A DNA stretch of 9,463 nucleotides, taken from positions 1 to 9,463 of the forward strand of contig JAPOVO010000039.1 in the NCBI GenBank assembly GCA_026708165.1, given 5' to 3'. Source of the DNA: Chloroflexota bacterium (GTDB lineage: Bacteria; Chloroflexota; UBA11872; VXNJ01). The notes under the pieces were generated by a model. It searched no databases. It had not been told where the DNA came from and was given only the letters and a program-made list of their open reading frames with translations. Each line of letters opens with the position of its first letter. Positions within the stretch are counted from its first letter, which is position 1. The position numbers and the translations under genes were made by a program. This document shows positions 1-6,026 of the stretch, one piece after another.

Positions 1-203
1 GAGTCCACATGAGACCGTATGCGCTTGTCGTTGACGCGCACGCGGTAGAAGCTGTGCCGGCCCATGATGTTCGAGTGGTACTCGATATTGGAAAAAACAT
101 GCAGTCCGTTTCGAATGCACGCTCTGGCGAAAACCTCAGCGGAACGATTGATCCCGCTGCCCTGTGGACCGCCAATCATCCACGACAGCTTGTTTACCGG
201 CAT
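1..203 (-). CDS. 2-oxoacid:acceptor (ferredoxin) oxidoreductase subunit alpha, 5' part only
   Basis: Only the first 67 codons are present; the gene runs off the left edge. The N-terminus reads MPVNKLSWMIGGPQGSG, followed by an AEVFARAC segment and a GRHSFYRVRV segment. This is the gamma domain found at the N-terminus of fused KorA/VorA-type alpha subunits. The family oxidatively decarboxylates 2-oxoacids such as 2-oxoglutarate or pyruvate to acyl-CoA, with ferredoxin as acceptor, using a beta subunit that carries thiamine diphosphate. The ATG at 203 has GGAGGG (minus strand, 207-212) three bases upstream and an in-frame stop (225-227) shortly before it, so the start is secure. The beta subunit would be expected beyond the left edge. 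The exact 2-oxoacid substrate cannot be told from this fragment. The family call rests on the motif pattern, not on an alignment. Confidence 0.85.
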   Translation of the reverse strand, partial: MPVNKLSWMIGGPQGSGINRSAEVFARACIRNGLHVFSNIEYHSNIMGRHSFYRVRVNDKRIRSHVD

Positions 204-220
204 TGGCCCTCCATTGGCCC
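201..220 (-). repeat. Tandem 9-bp direct repeat around the oxidoreductase start codon
   Basis: CATTGGCCC occurs at 201-209 and again at 212-220, two bases apart (minus strand GGGCCAATG twice). The first copy contains the real start codon. The second copy creates an upstream ATG at 214 that is out of frame with it. The Shine-Dalgarno sequence of the oxidoreductase lies at the junction of the two copies. Confidence 0.8.
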
Positions 221-226
221 AATCTC

Positions 227-249
227 AAAAAAGGGCTCCACACTGAGCC
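227..249 (-). terminator. Intrinsic-terminator-like hairpin in the oxidoreductase leader
   Basis: Read on the minus strand, GGCTC (249-245), a 6-nt loop and GAGCC (238-234) form a 5-bp all-matched stem, followed after one base by six T (232-227). No minus-strand gene lies directly upstream, because the neighbour at 455 points away. The hairpin would therefore sit in the 5' leader of the oxidoreductase mRNA, 24 bases before the ATG, as an attenuator or as the end of a short RNA. The stem is short, so chance is possible. Confidence 0.45.
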
Positions 250-398
250 ATCCCACGCGCGCGACAGCGCCGACATGCGGTTAACGCCCCTACAAGTCTA
301 AGATGCTACCCGAAATTGAAGGAAGTTAAACGTCAACCAGCGGACGGTCGGCAATGATTCGCACGGGTACCCCGCCGGCCGGTCTAGCCGATAGCCAC

Positions 399-427
399 TT
401 GAAACTGGCCGTGATCGAGAGTATTCG
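399..427 (+). promoter_or_regulatory. Possible sigma70-type promoter for the SirB1-family gene
   Basis: TTGAAA (399-404) and TATTCG (422-427) are separated by 17 bases. The predicted transcription start near 434 lies downstream of a possible GTG start at 431 and upstream of the ATG at 455, so it favours the ATG. The -10 match is only moderate. Confidence 0.35.
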
Positions 428-454
428 TCGGTGCGGCCCTCCCTACACGGCCAT

Positions 455-1279
455 ATGAACGTCAACGAGTTGATCCAAATCCTGACCTCACCGGAAGCGG
501 AGGTTCGGGCGGACGCCCGAAGAAGACTTCTCGATCTGGAAGCCGATGCGGTCCCACTGCTACGTAGATACGCGTCCACAGCCTCTCCGAGGACCCGAGC
601 GGGCTTGTGGGGCATTCTCCGGGAGATAAACAAGCGCGTATTTAAGTCCGAGTTGAGGAGATTCGCAGCCGATCCGCGGTCGGTGTCTCTAGAACGCGCG
701 GCGCTGGCGCTCTCCGGAATCGACAACCCGGACCTCGACGCCGACGCGTACGTGACAAGGCTGACGCAGTTCTCAAGCGACCTCGCGTTTCTGCTCGGCC
801 CGGAGTCTGAAACGGCCTTCAACCTGGAGGCCTTTCGCAACTTCATGTCGGGCGAGCTCGGATTCACCGGAAACTCGGACGACTACTACGACCCAGCAAA
901 CAGTTTCGTCGACCAGGTTATCGATCGTCGATCGGGCATTCCCATAACCCTCAGCCTCATTTACATGGCCGTCGGATCGAAGGCCGGGCTACGAGTTGAT
1001 GGGATTGGCTTGCCGGGTCACTTCATCATCCGCTTCGGAGACCCTCGCGAAGAGATTTATCTCGATCCCTTCCACGAAGGTCGGATTCTGAGCCGCCGCG
1101 ATTGCGAGCGAATCGTCGCCGGCCGCGGATTCGCTCTTCACGAGGAGTATCTGAGGCCGGTTACGCCCAAGACCATCGTGAGCCGAATGTGCAGGAACCT
1201 GGTCAACGCCTGTTCCTTTAGACAGGCGCCCACCGCCGTCCGCGAGTATTACGAAATCGAACGTCTGGTCTCGTCCTGA
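455..1279 (+). CDS. SirB1/transglutaminase-like (Transglut_core2) family protein
   Basis: A 274-residue protein. Residues 1-70 are helical and HEAT-repeat-like (ELIQILTSPEAEVRADARRR). The core at about 149-205 has the SirB1 signature: NSFVDQVIDRRSGIPITLSLIY, then VDGIGLPGHFIIRF and IYLDPF. H189 and D204 match the His and Asp positions of the transglutaminase-like fold. The expected Cys position (ITLSLIY) has no Cys, as in many members, so peptidase activity is doubtful. The biochemical role of the family is poorly known; E. coli SirB1 (YchA) is a relative. ATG 455 is preferred over GTG 431 because a promoter-like element lies just upstream and the extra N-terminal eight residues are atypical; neither start has a strong Shine-Dalgarno. 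The C-terminus stops just where the TPR-like tail of the family normally continues (see the frameshift finding). The gene is divergent from the oxidoreductase. Confidence 0.88.
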   Translation: MNVNELIQILTSPEAEVRADARRRLLDLEADAVPLLRRYASTASPRTRAGLWGILREINKRVFKSELRRFAADPRSVSLERAALALSGIDNPDLDADAYVTRLTQFSSDLAFLLGPESETAFNLEAFRNFMSGELGFTGNSDDYYDPANSFVDQVIDRRSGIPITLSLIYMAVGSKAGLRVDGIGLPGHFIIRFGDPREEIYLDPFHEGRILSRRDCERIVAGRGFALHEEYLRPVTPKTIVSRMCRNLVNACSFRQAPTAVREYYEIERLVSS

Positions 1280-1431
1280 TCTCGATACTCTCGAACTACG
1301 CTTCCTCGACGTCCTTCGCGATTTCAGAACTGGCCGCGCTGTCGGCTACGCTTTGCTTGCAAATCGAAACCCCCTCGCCGCGCTTAGGGACGGCCTGATC
1401 GAACTGGCACCCGGAGGAAGGACTAGCAAAG

Positions 1432-2190
1432 ATGCGCAAGAACGCTGCGAAACAGAAAATGCTCGACGGCGAACCGGCCCTCGGAGTCTCGGCCGCGCTG
1501 ACTTCTCCCTGGTCGGCGGAGATATTGTCCACCTCCGGCTACGACTGGGTGCTCATGGACACGCAGCACGGATTCTGGTCGCCGGATGCGATTAGGACGG
1601 CAGTCCTGGCGATCTTGCGCGGCAGCGCCGCGCCGGTAGCCAGGGTCGCCATCAACGACTACACGCTCATCGGCCGCCTGCTTGACGACGGCCTCATGGG
1701 AATCATCGTCCCGTTGGTGAATTCCAGGGCCGAAGCTGAGGCCGCCGCGGCTGCAGTGAGATATCCGCCCCGGGGATCGCGGTCCAACGCCGGATCGCCC
1801 ATCACCGCGCTCTATGGCAGCGACTACTTCGATCAGGTTGATGACGAGCTCTTTCTGGCAGTTCAGATCGAATCGGTCGAGGCAGTCGAAGACGCCGACG
1901 AGATATTCGCCGTCGAAGGCGTCGATGGTTGCTGGATCGGCCCGTCCGACCTCGCCCTGTCCATGGGTCTCAAGGTCAGCGATATGGGAGTTCATCCCGC
2001 GCACAACGAAGCCGTGGCGCACGTGCTGGAGATGTGCCAGAAGCACGGCAAGATACCCGGATATGCCTGCGGCACCATGGAAATGGGTAAACGCCGAATC
2101 GCGGAAGGATTCAAGTTCGTCAATATCGGTACAGACGCCGGGTTCGTGACGGACAGTGCGGCCGCCTGCGTTGCGGAGCTCCGCTCCTGA
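1432..2190 (+). CDS. HpcH/HpaI family aldolase
   Basis: A 252-residue protein, the usual length for class II (metal-dependent) HpaI aldolases, which reversibly cleave 2-keto-3-deoxy or 4-hydroxy-2-keto acids to pyruvate plus an aldehyde. Visible family landmarks are GYDWVLMDTQHG (36-47, catalytic-base His46), VARV with Arg71 (pyruvate carboxylate), YPPRGSR (111-117), VQIES with Glu147 and GPSDLA with Asp173 (metal ligands). The position before the His is Gln45, where HpaI, GarL and RhmA have Glu. The ATG at 1432 follows GGAGGAAGG (1413-1421) with a 10-base spacer, so the start is well supported. It lies 152 bases after the SirB1-family gene and is convergent with the hydroxyacid dehydrogenase. 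Substrate is unknown; malonate semialdehyde, glycolaldehyde or lactaldehyde adducts are all possible for this family. Confidence 0.92.
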   Translation: MRKNAAKQKMLDGEPALGVSAALTSPWSAEILSTSGYDWVLMDTQHGFWSPDAIRTAVLAILRGSAAPVARVAINDYTLIGRLLDDGLMGIIVPLVNSRAEAEAAAAAVRYPPRGSRSNAGSPITALYGSDYFDQVDDELFLAVQIESVEAVEDADEIFAVEGVDGCWIGPSDLALSMGLKVSDMGVHPAHNEAVAHVLEMCQKHGKIPGYACGTMEMGKRRIAEGFKFVNIGTDAGFVTDSAAACVAELRS

Positions 2191-2304
2191 GGTAATCCGG
2201 CTGCGGGACCTTTTGACTCGCCAGCTATTTTTCAGACGATACGCTCTGCCTACGTCCGCAGTCCCGATGTGCGGCTGCGCAGGCTCGATCCGCTGACTGT
2301 GGCG

Positions 2305-3255
2305 TTATCCCACGACGTTTACGGGCGATCCATCCATGAAGTGCCGGATGTTCTCGACAGACATCACCAGACCCGCTTCCAGAGCCTCCGGACTCAGGCC
2401 CGCTGAGTGCGGCGTGAGCACGGTATTGGGGGTGCGCAGCAAGGGGTGGTCCACCGGCAGCGGTTCCTCCACGAATACGTCCAGCGCCGCCGCTCCCAAT
2501 GCGCCCTCGTTCAGAGCCACAACCAGCGCCTGCTCGTCGATCAGAGCGCCGCGGGCCGTGTTGACCAGAATGGCGTCCGGCTTCATTAAGGCCAGCTTCG
2601 CCGAATCCAGCATGCCTTCCGTTTCCGGTGACTGTCGCACGTGAAGCGAGACGACGTCGGCCCGGCGGAGCAGTTCGTCAAGGTCCACTAGCTTTACGCC
2701 CAGCTCGTCCGCCAGCGCGCCGTCGGGGTTAAACGTCCACGCGACCAAGTCCATTCCGATCCCCGCACCTAGCCGCGCCACCTGCCGGCCAATCGCTCCG
2801 AGGCCTACGATTCCCAACGTCTTTCCGTGTAGTTGCGAAATCATCGCCTTGGGCCAGCCGCCGTCTTTGACCTCCGCGCTGATGTCCGGCAGCCTGCGCG
2901 CCGCGGCGAGCATCAGCGCAAGCGACTGTTCGGCTACCGAAACGGCAGAAACCGCCGGAGTATTGCAAACCGTAACCCCCAGCTCTCTGGCCGCCGGAAG
3001 GTCCACATGATCGGTCCCCGTTCCCCAGATAGAGATGACCCTTAGCTCTCGGCACGCCTCGATCACTTCCCTCGGACAGGCCACCGCTCCCCGGATGCTT
3101 ATCACTGCCTCCGCTCCGCGAATCCGCTCGATCAGCTCATCGTTCGTCTGCGGCCGGGTGTTGAAGATCCCCACTTCGCCGATACCGCGCAGCATAGTCT
3201 CGGCTTTCGACCCTTGGAATACCGGCGGGTGATCGTCCGGCACAACGGTTTTCAT
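2305..3255 (-). CDS. D-isomer-specific 2-hydroxyacid dehydrogenase
   Basis: A 316-residue NAD(P)-dependent oxidoreductase interconverting 2-keto acids and D-2-hydroxy acids (phosphoglycerate/glyoxylate/hydroxypyruvate reductase superfamily). The substrate-binding domain spans about 1-100 and 285-316, and the Rossmann domain about 100-285. The dinucleotide motif is GLGAIG (151-156). The catalytic triad reads Arg235 (VNTARG), Glu264 (FVEEP) and His283 (TPHSAG). The end of the second Rossmann strand is AWTFNPD (172-178), with no Asp/Glu at the position that normally selects NAD, so NADPH use is possible. The ATG at 3255 is preceded on the minus strand by GAGGAGGGAG, a strong Shine-Dalgarno. There is no ACT domain, so it is shorter than long-form SerA. 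It is divergent from the SDR at 3428 across a 172-bp shared upstream region. Confidence 0.93.
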   Translation of the reverse strand: MKTVVPDDHPPVFQGSKAETMLRGIGEVGIFNTRPQTNDELIERIRGAEAVISIRGAVACPREVIEACRELRVISIWGTGTDHVDLPAARELGVTVCNTPAVSAVSVAEQSLALMLAAARRLPDISAEVKDGGWPKAMISQLHGKTLGIVGLGAIGRQVARLGAGIGMDLVAWTFNPDGALADELGVKLVDLDELLRRADVVSLHVRQSPETEGMLDSAKLALMKPDAILVNTARGALIDEQALVVALNEGALGAAALDVFVEEPLPVDHPLLRTPNTVLTPHSAGLSPEALEAGLVMSVENIRHFMDGSPVNVVG

Positions 3256-3384
3256 CGAGCTCCCTCCTCACGATCCGACCAGTCCCTTAGCTTACGTTCC
3301 CTGCGTCCACTCCTTCGCCCGAAAGTAACGAATGGCAGTCCGTGTAAACCCATCTCAGCTCGAGGTTTATGGTTCCCGCATTTC

Positions 3385-3395
3385 GCAATAATTGC
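3385..3395. promoter_or_regulatory. Palindrome over a possible -10 element in the divergent region
   Basis: GCAAT-A-ATTGC is a perfect 11-bp palindrome in the 3256-3427 region between the hydroxyacid dehydrogenase and the SDR. It overlaps AATAAT (3387-3392), a good -10 match for the plus-strand SDR, although no clear -35 hexamer is visible. An operator role is inferred from position only. Confidence 0.3.
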
Positions 3396-3427
3396 CAAAC
3401 ACAGTCGCCATCCGGGAGGAAGCAACG

Positions 3428-4231
3428 ATGGATCTTGGATTATCGGGCAAAGCCGCATTGATCACCGGCGGAAGCCGCGGCCTCGGCAGAGCAGCCGCGC
3501 TGACGCTCGCCGACGAGGGATGCAACGTAGCGATCGCGGCTAGAACTCCCGAAACCCTGGAGGCCGCCGCCGCCGAAATAGCGGATAAGAAGGCAAGAGC
3601 CCACGCAACCCAGATCGACGTGCCCGTCCCCGAGGACATCGTCCGAATGGTCGAGTCGGTCAAGCAAACGTTTGGCAGACTCGACGCACTCGTGGCGAAC
3701 GCCGGCGGCAGCCAAGGCGGAGGTCTCCTCGAAGCGACCGACGCCGACTGGCACGCGACCCTGGACATCAACCTCATGCATGCCGTCAGGACGGTCCGGG
3801 CCGCGGTTCCGATCATGCGAGATTCCGGTGGTGGCAGCGTGGTCATTATTTCGTCGATTTCCGGTATCACCGCCAGCGTTCCAGCACAATACGGCGTTGC
3901 AAAGGCGGCCGAGATATTCCTTGCCCGCTGCCTGTCCCTTGAGCTCGCCCAGTACAACATCAGGGTGAATTGCGTCGCTCCCGGATCGATCATGTTCGAA
4001 GGAGGCGGCTGGGGGCGGCGGGCCGTCGAGATGCCCGAGGTGATGCACGAATTCGCCAACTCGCAATTCCCGTACAAGCGGTTGGGCACCGCGCGGGAAG
4101 TTGCCGATGCGGTCGCGTTCCTGTGCTCCCCGCGCTCATCGTGGATCGTCGGCACTACCCTGTCGGTCGACGGCGCCCAGCAAGGCGCGGGGCTGTGGTC
4201 GGTGTCCGAAATGCCGGGACCGTCGGTCTGA
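3428..4231 (+). CDS. SDR family oxidoreductase (first of two)
   Basis: A 267-residue classical short-chain dehydrogenase/reductase. The cofactor motif is TGGSRGLG (13-20), with Arg39 after the second strand (AIAARTP), which favours NADP(H). NAG is at 91-93, the structural Asn at 115 (DINL), and the catalytic Ser143, Tyr155 and Lys159 lie in SSISG and YGVAK. The substrate loop after VAPGSIM (184-189) is rich in Gly and Trp. The C-terminus ends in a TLSVDGAQ motif plus a tail of about 15 residues. The start is ATG 3428, with GGGAGGAAG at 3414-3422; an upstream TTG at 3392 would precede this ribosome site. It is probably a 3-oxoacyl- or hydroxy-acid/sugar-type dehydrogenase, but the substrate cannot be deduced. 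It may be linked to the neighbouring hydroxyacid dehydrogenase through the shared divergent promoter region. Confidence 0.93.
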   Translation: MDLGLSGKAALITGGSRGLGRAAALTLADEGCNVAIAARTPETLEAAAAEIADKKARAHATQIDVPVPEDIVRMVESVKQTFGRLDALVANAGGSQGGGLLEATDADWHATLDINLMHAVRTVRAAVPIMRDSGGGSVVIISSISGITASVPAQYGVAKAAEIFLARCLSLELAQYNIRVNCVAPGSIMFEGGGWGRRAVEMPEVMHEFANSQFPYKRLGTAREVADAVAFLCSPRSSWIVGTTLSVDGAQQGAGLWSVSEMPGPSV

Positions 4232-4260
4232 CAGAAAACCACACGCAGAACATACTCGCG

Positions 4261-4290
4261 TTGATCGTGACCTCAAATACCTCATAGAAT
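4261..4290 (+). promoter_or_regulatory. Probable sigma70-type promoter for the glutaredoxin gene
   Basis: TTGATC (4261-4266) and TAGAAT (4285-4290) are 18 bases apart, in a local AT-rich stretch of an otherwise GC-rich gap (4232-4356). The predicted transcription start near 4297 gives a leader of about 60 bases. Confidence 0.5.
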
Positions 4291-4300
4291 TATCTGACGA

Positions 4301-4326
4301 GTGCGGCTCACACGAACGAGCCGCGC
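4301..4326 (+). other. Leader hairpin upstream of the glutaredoxin gene
   Basis: GCGGCTC (4303-4309) pairs perfectly with GAGCCGC (4318-4324) across an 8-nt loop. One G-U and one G-C pair extend it to 4301-4326. No T-tract follows, so it is not a standard terminator. It lies just after the predicted transcription start and 17 bases before the Shine-Dalgarno (AAAGGAC, 4343-4349). It could stabilise the leader or mark the end of the preceding SDR transcript. Confidence 0.5.
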
Positions 4327-4356
4327 CCCAGTTCAGAGAGCGAAAGGACCGGTTCC

Positions 4357-4731
4357 GTGGAGCGGAAAGATCCAACAATCACTGCGTGGATGAAGCCGTC
4401 GTGCGGCTGGAGCAATGGCGTACGCGCCGTATTCGGCAAATACGGTCTGGAATACGAAGACAAAGACATCATCAACTATCCTGAGAACTTCTACGAGATG
4501 GTGATGGCGTCGGGTCAGCAGTATCAGCCATGCGTTGAAATCGACGGTGTCATGCTCGCGGACGTTAGCGGTGAGGAAGTCGAGGCCTACTTGCTGCAGA
4601 AGAACATCGTCGGGCACTCCAGCAACGCCACCGACGTTCCACTCGACGCTCCGTGCGAAACTCACGACGACCCCATCGAGATCGCACAGCCGATGGGAAT
4701 CCAGCTTGGAGGGCTCGAAGACGACTCCTGA
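4357..4731 (+). CDS. Glutaredoxin-like protein with CGWS motif and C-terminal extension
   Basis: A 124-residue protein. Residues 7-83 match the glutaredoxin fold: TITAWMKPSCGWS at 7-19 with Cys16 as the presumed nucleophile, then DKDIINYPENFYEMV and a cis-Pro region YQPCVEIDG (56-64, Pro58), then MLADVSGEEVEAYL. The active site CGWS resembles the monothiol CGFS class (iron-sulfur cluster handling) more than dithiol CPYC, but the rest of the CGFS signature is not obvious. Residues about 85-124 form an acidic extension with a further Cys at 100; Cys59 lies next to the cis-Pro. Start is GTG 4357 with AAAGGAC seven bases upstream. It forms a single-gene unit with its own promoter and terminator. 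It is likely a cytosolic thiol-redox or Fe-S trafficking protein; the partner is unknown. Confidence 0.82.
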   Translation: MERKDPTITAWMKPSCGWSNGVRAVFGKYGLEYEDKDIINYPENFYEMVMASGQQYQPCVEIDGVMLADVSGEEVEAYLLQKNIVGHSSNATDVPLDAPCETHDDPIEIAQPMGIQLGGLEDDS

Positions 4732-4757
4732 CCCGGCCCGCCGGGGCCCGGTTTTTC
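4731..4757 (+). terminator. Intrinsic terminator after the glutaredoxin gene
   Basis: GGCCC (4735-4739), loop GCCG and GGGCC (4744-4748) form the top of the stem. After one C-C mismatch, three more pairs follow (4731-4733 with 4750-4752). T4752-T4756 follows. The stem begins at the last base of the stop codon, so translation end and terminator overlap. Confidence 0.7.
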
Positions 4758-4792
4758 GGACCGGCTGGCCATGATGGTCCTCGCGGGACCGG
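4758..4792 (+). other. Mutually exclusive hairpin arms ahead of the FIST gene
   Basis: GGACCGG occurs at 4758-4764 and 4786-4792, and GGTCC lies between them at 4776-4780. GGTCC can pair with the first GGACC (13-nt loop) or the second (5-nt loop), but not both. No clear promoter was seen in 4757-4838, so it is unknown whether this is transcribed as a FIST leader or by read-through. Confidence 0.35.
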
Positions 4793-4838
4793 CGCGCAAG
4801 GCAAGCGTGCCGCCGCAATCTCTTCGTTCGAGTCTTAG

Positions 4839-6008
4839 ATGAATTTCGCTTCTGCGGCTTTCGCATCCGACGACCAGGCCGAGGTTATCGCGGGCCTGTC
4901 GAGCCAGATTCCCGATGGCGAGCGGATGGATCTCGCTGTCGCATTCGTCAATTCATCCGAGCCCGCAAGTGCCTCCGAACTCTTTCCAGCTATACGCGAG
5001 TCCATTCAGCCGGATCATTTCCTCGCGTGCACCGCCGGAGGGGTTATCGGCAGAGGGCATGAGATCGAAGACCGCGCTGCGGTAACCCTGGTAACCGGAT
5101 CGCTGCCTGACGTTTCGATCAGCCCTTTTCATCTAGGCGAGAGCGACGTGCGCGCTTCCCTCAGAGATCCCGCGACGTTCAAGTCAATCGTCGGCATGAC
5201 AACGCCTCCCAAGGTGTTCATCGTTCTCGTCGAGCCGTTTTCCACACCCACCCGCGAGCTTCTGGCGCTCTTCAACCACGTCTACCCCGGCGTACCGGTC
5301 GTGGGAGGCGTTGCCAGCGCCGGCGCTAGCCCCGGGATGAACGTGATGGCTCTCGACCAGCGCGTTCACAAGACCGGCACCGTCGGACTCGCTCTCGCCG
5401 GCAATCTCGAAGTCGAAGTCATCGTCTCCCAGGGATGCCGGGGCATCGGGCCGTTGATCGCTATCACCGAAAGTGACCGCAACGTCATCACCGGTCTCGG
5501 CGGCGAGCCGCCGCTCGAGGTTCTTCGCGGCATCTTCAGCCGGCTCGATCCCGAGACCAAGCGACTGGCCGCAAACGGCACTCTGCTGGGCCTTGCCGCC
5601 GAGGGATCAGGCGACGATCCCGGCCCCGGTGACTTTCTCATCCGCAACATCGCCGGTGCAGATCCATCCAGCGGCGCGCTAGCGGTCACCGATCTCGTCG
5701 ATCCCGGCCAGTTGATCAGGTTCTTCGTGCGTGATGCTCAATCCGCAACCGACGACTTCGAGTTGCTGTTGAGCCCTCAGGCCTTCGCCGCCCCCGCCTC
5801 GGCAGCCCTGCTGTTTAGCTGCAACGGCCGCGGCCAGCGGCTCTTCAACCGTCCCGACGGCGACATAAGCGTCGTAGCCAGGGCACTGGGTGACGATTGC
5901 CCCGTCGCCGGGTTTTTCTGTGCCGGCGAGCTTGGCCCTATCGGCCCGGTGAATCACATTCACGGCCAAACTGCGAGTCTGGTGTTGCTCAAGCCCGGCC
6001 GCAGCTGA
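4839..6008 (+). CDS. FIST N-terminal and C-terminal domain protein
   Basis: A 389-residue protein, the normal size of a stand-alone FIST protein. The FIST_N part (about 30-225) includes HFLACTAGGVIGRG (60-73), SPFHL (95-99), YPGVPVVGGVAS (149-160) and IVSQGCRGIGP (195-205). The FIST_C part (about 225-385) includes FLIRNIAGADP (266-276), LFSCNGRG (325-332) and GFFCAGELGPIG (358-369). FIST domains are predicted small-ligand (possibly amino acid) sensors, often found attached to signalling domains. No kinase, methyl-accepting or GGDEF module is attached here, and no membrane segment is visible, so it is a cytosolic lone sensor or binding protein. The ATG at 4839 gives the typical family N-terminus (FASA), but no Shine-Dalgarno is seen. 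The DUF1801 gene follows 18 bases after the stop, so the two are probably co-transcribed. Confidence 0.92.
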   Translation: MNFASAAFASDDQAEVIAGLSSQIPDGERMDLAVAFVNSSEPASASELFPAIRESIQPDHFLACTAGGVIGRGHEIEDRAAVTLVTGSLPDVSISPFHLGESDVRASLRDPATFKSIVGMTTPPKVFIVLVEPFSTPTRELLALFNHVYPGVPVVGGVASAGASPGMNVMALDQRVHKTGTVGLALAGNLEVEVIVSQGCRGIGPLIAITESDRNVITGLGGEPPLEVLRGIFSRLDPETKRLAANGTLLGLAAEGSGDDPGPGDFLIRNIAGADPSSGALAVTDLVDPGQLIRFFVRDAQSATDDFELLLSPQAFAAPASAALLFSCNGRGQRLFNRPDGDISVVARALGDDCPVAGFFCAGELGPIGPVNHIHGQTASLVLLKPGRS

Positions 6009-6026
6009 CCTACACAAGAGACATCG

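Noticed and set aside
9..284. Two plus-strand open frames (9-284 and 64-246)
   Set aside because: They lie antisense to the clear N-terminus of the oxoacid oxidoreductase and show no family pattern of their own.
431..454. GTG start eight codons upstream for the SirB1-family protein
   Set aside because: It lies before the predicted transcription start. The ATG at 455 gives a more typical N-terminus, although the ribosome site is weak for both.
1423..2046. 207-codon open frame on the minus strand
   Set aside because: Antisense shadow of the HpaI aldolase, whose motifs are unmistakable.
2191..2304. Terminator between the convergent aldolase and hydroxyacid dehydrogenase genes
   Set aside because: A bulged stem before TTTT (about 2191-2212) and a 5-bp stem (2256-2274) were considered; both are too weak to call.
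3392..3427. Upstream TTG start for the first SDR
   Set aside because: It would place the strong GGGAGGAAG ribosome site inside the coding region and add 12 residues before the normal SDR N-terminus.
3367..4242. 291-codon open frame on the minus strand
   Set aside because: It is fully antisense to the first SDR, rich in Ser, Ala and Pro, and has no recognisable domain. Long antisense frames are expected in GC-rich genes.
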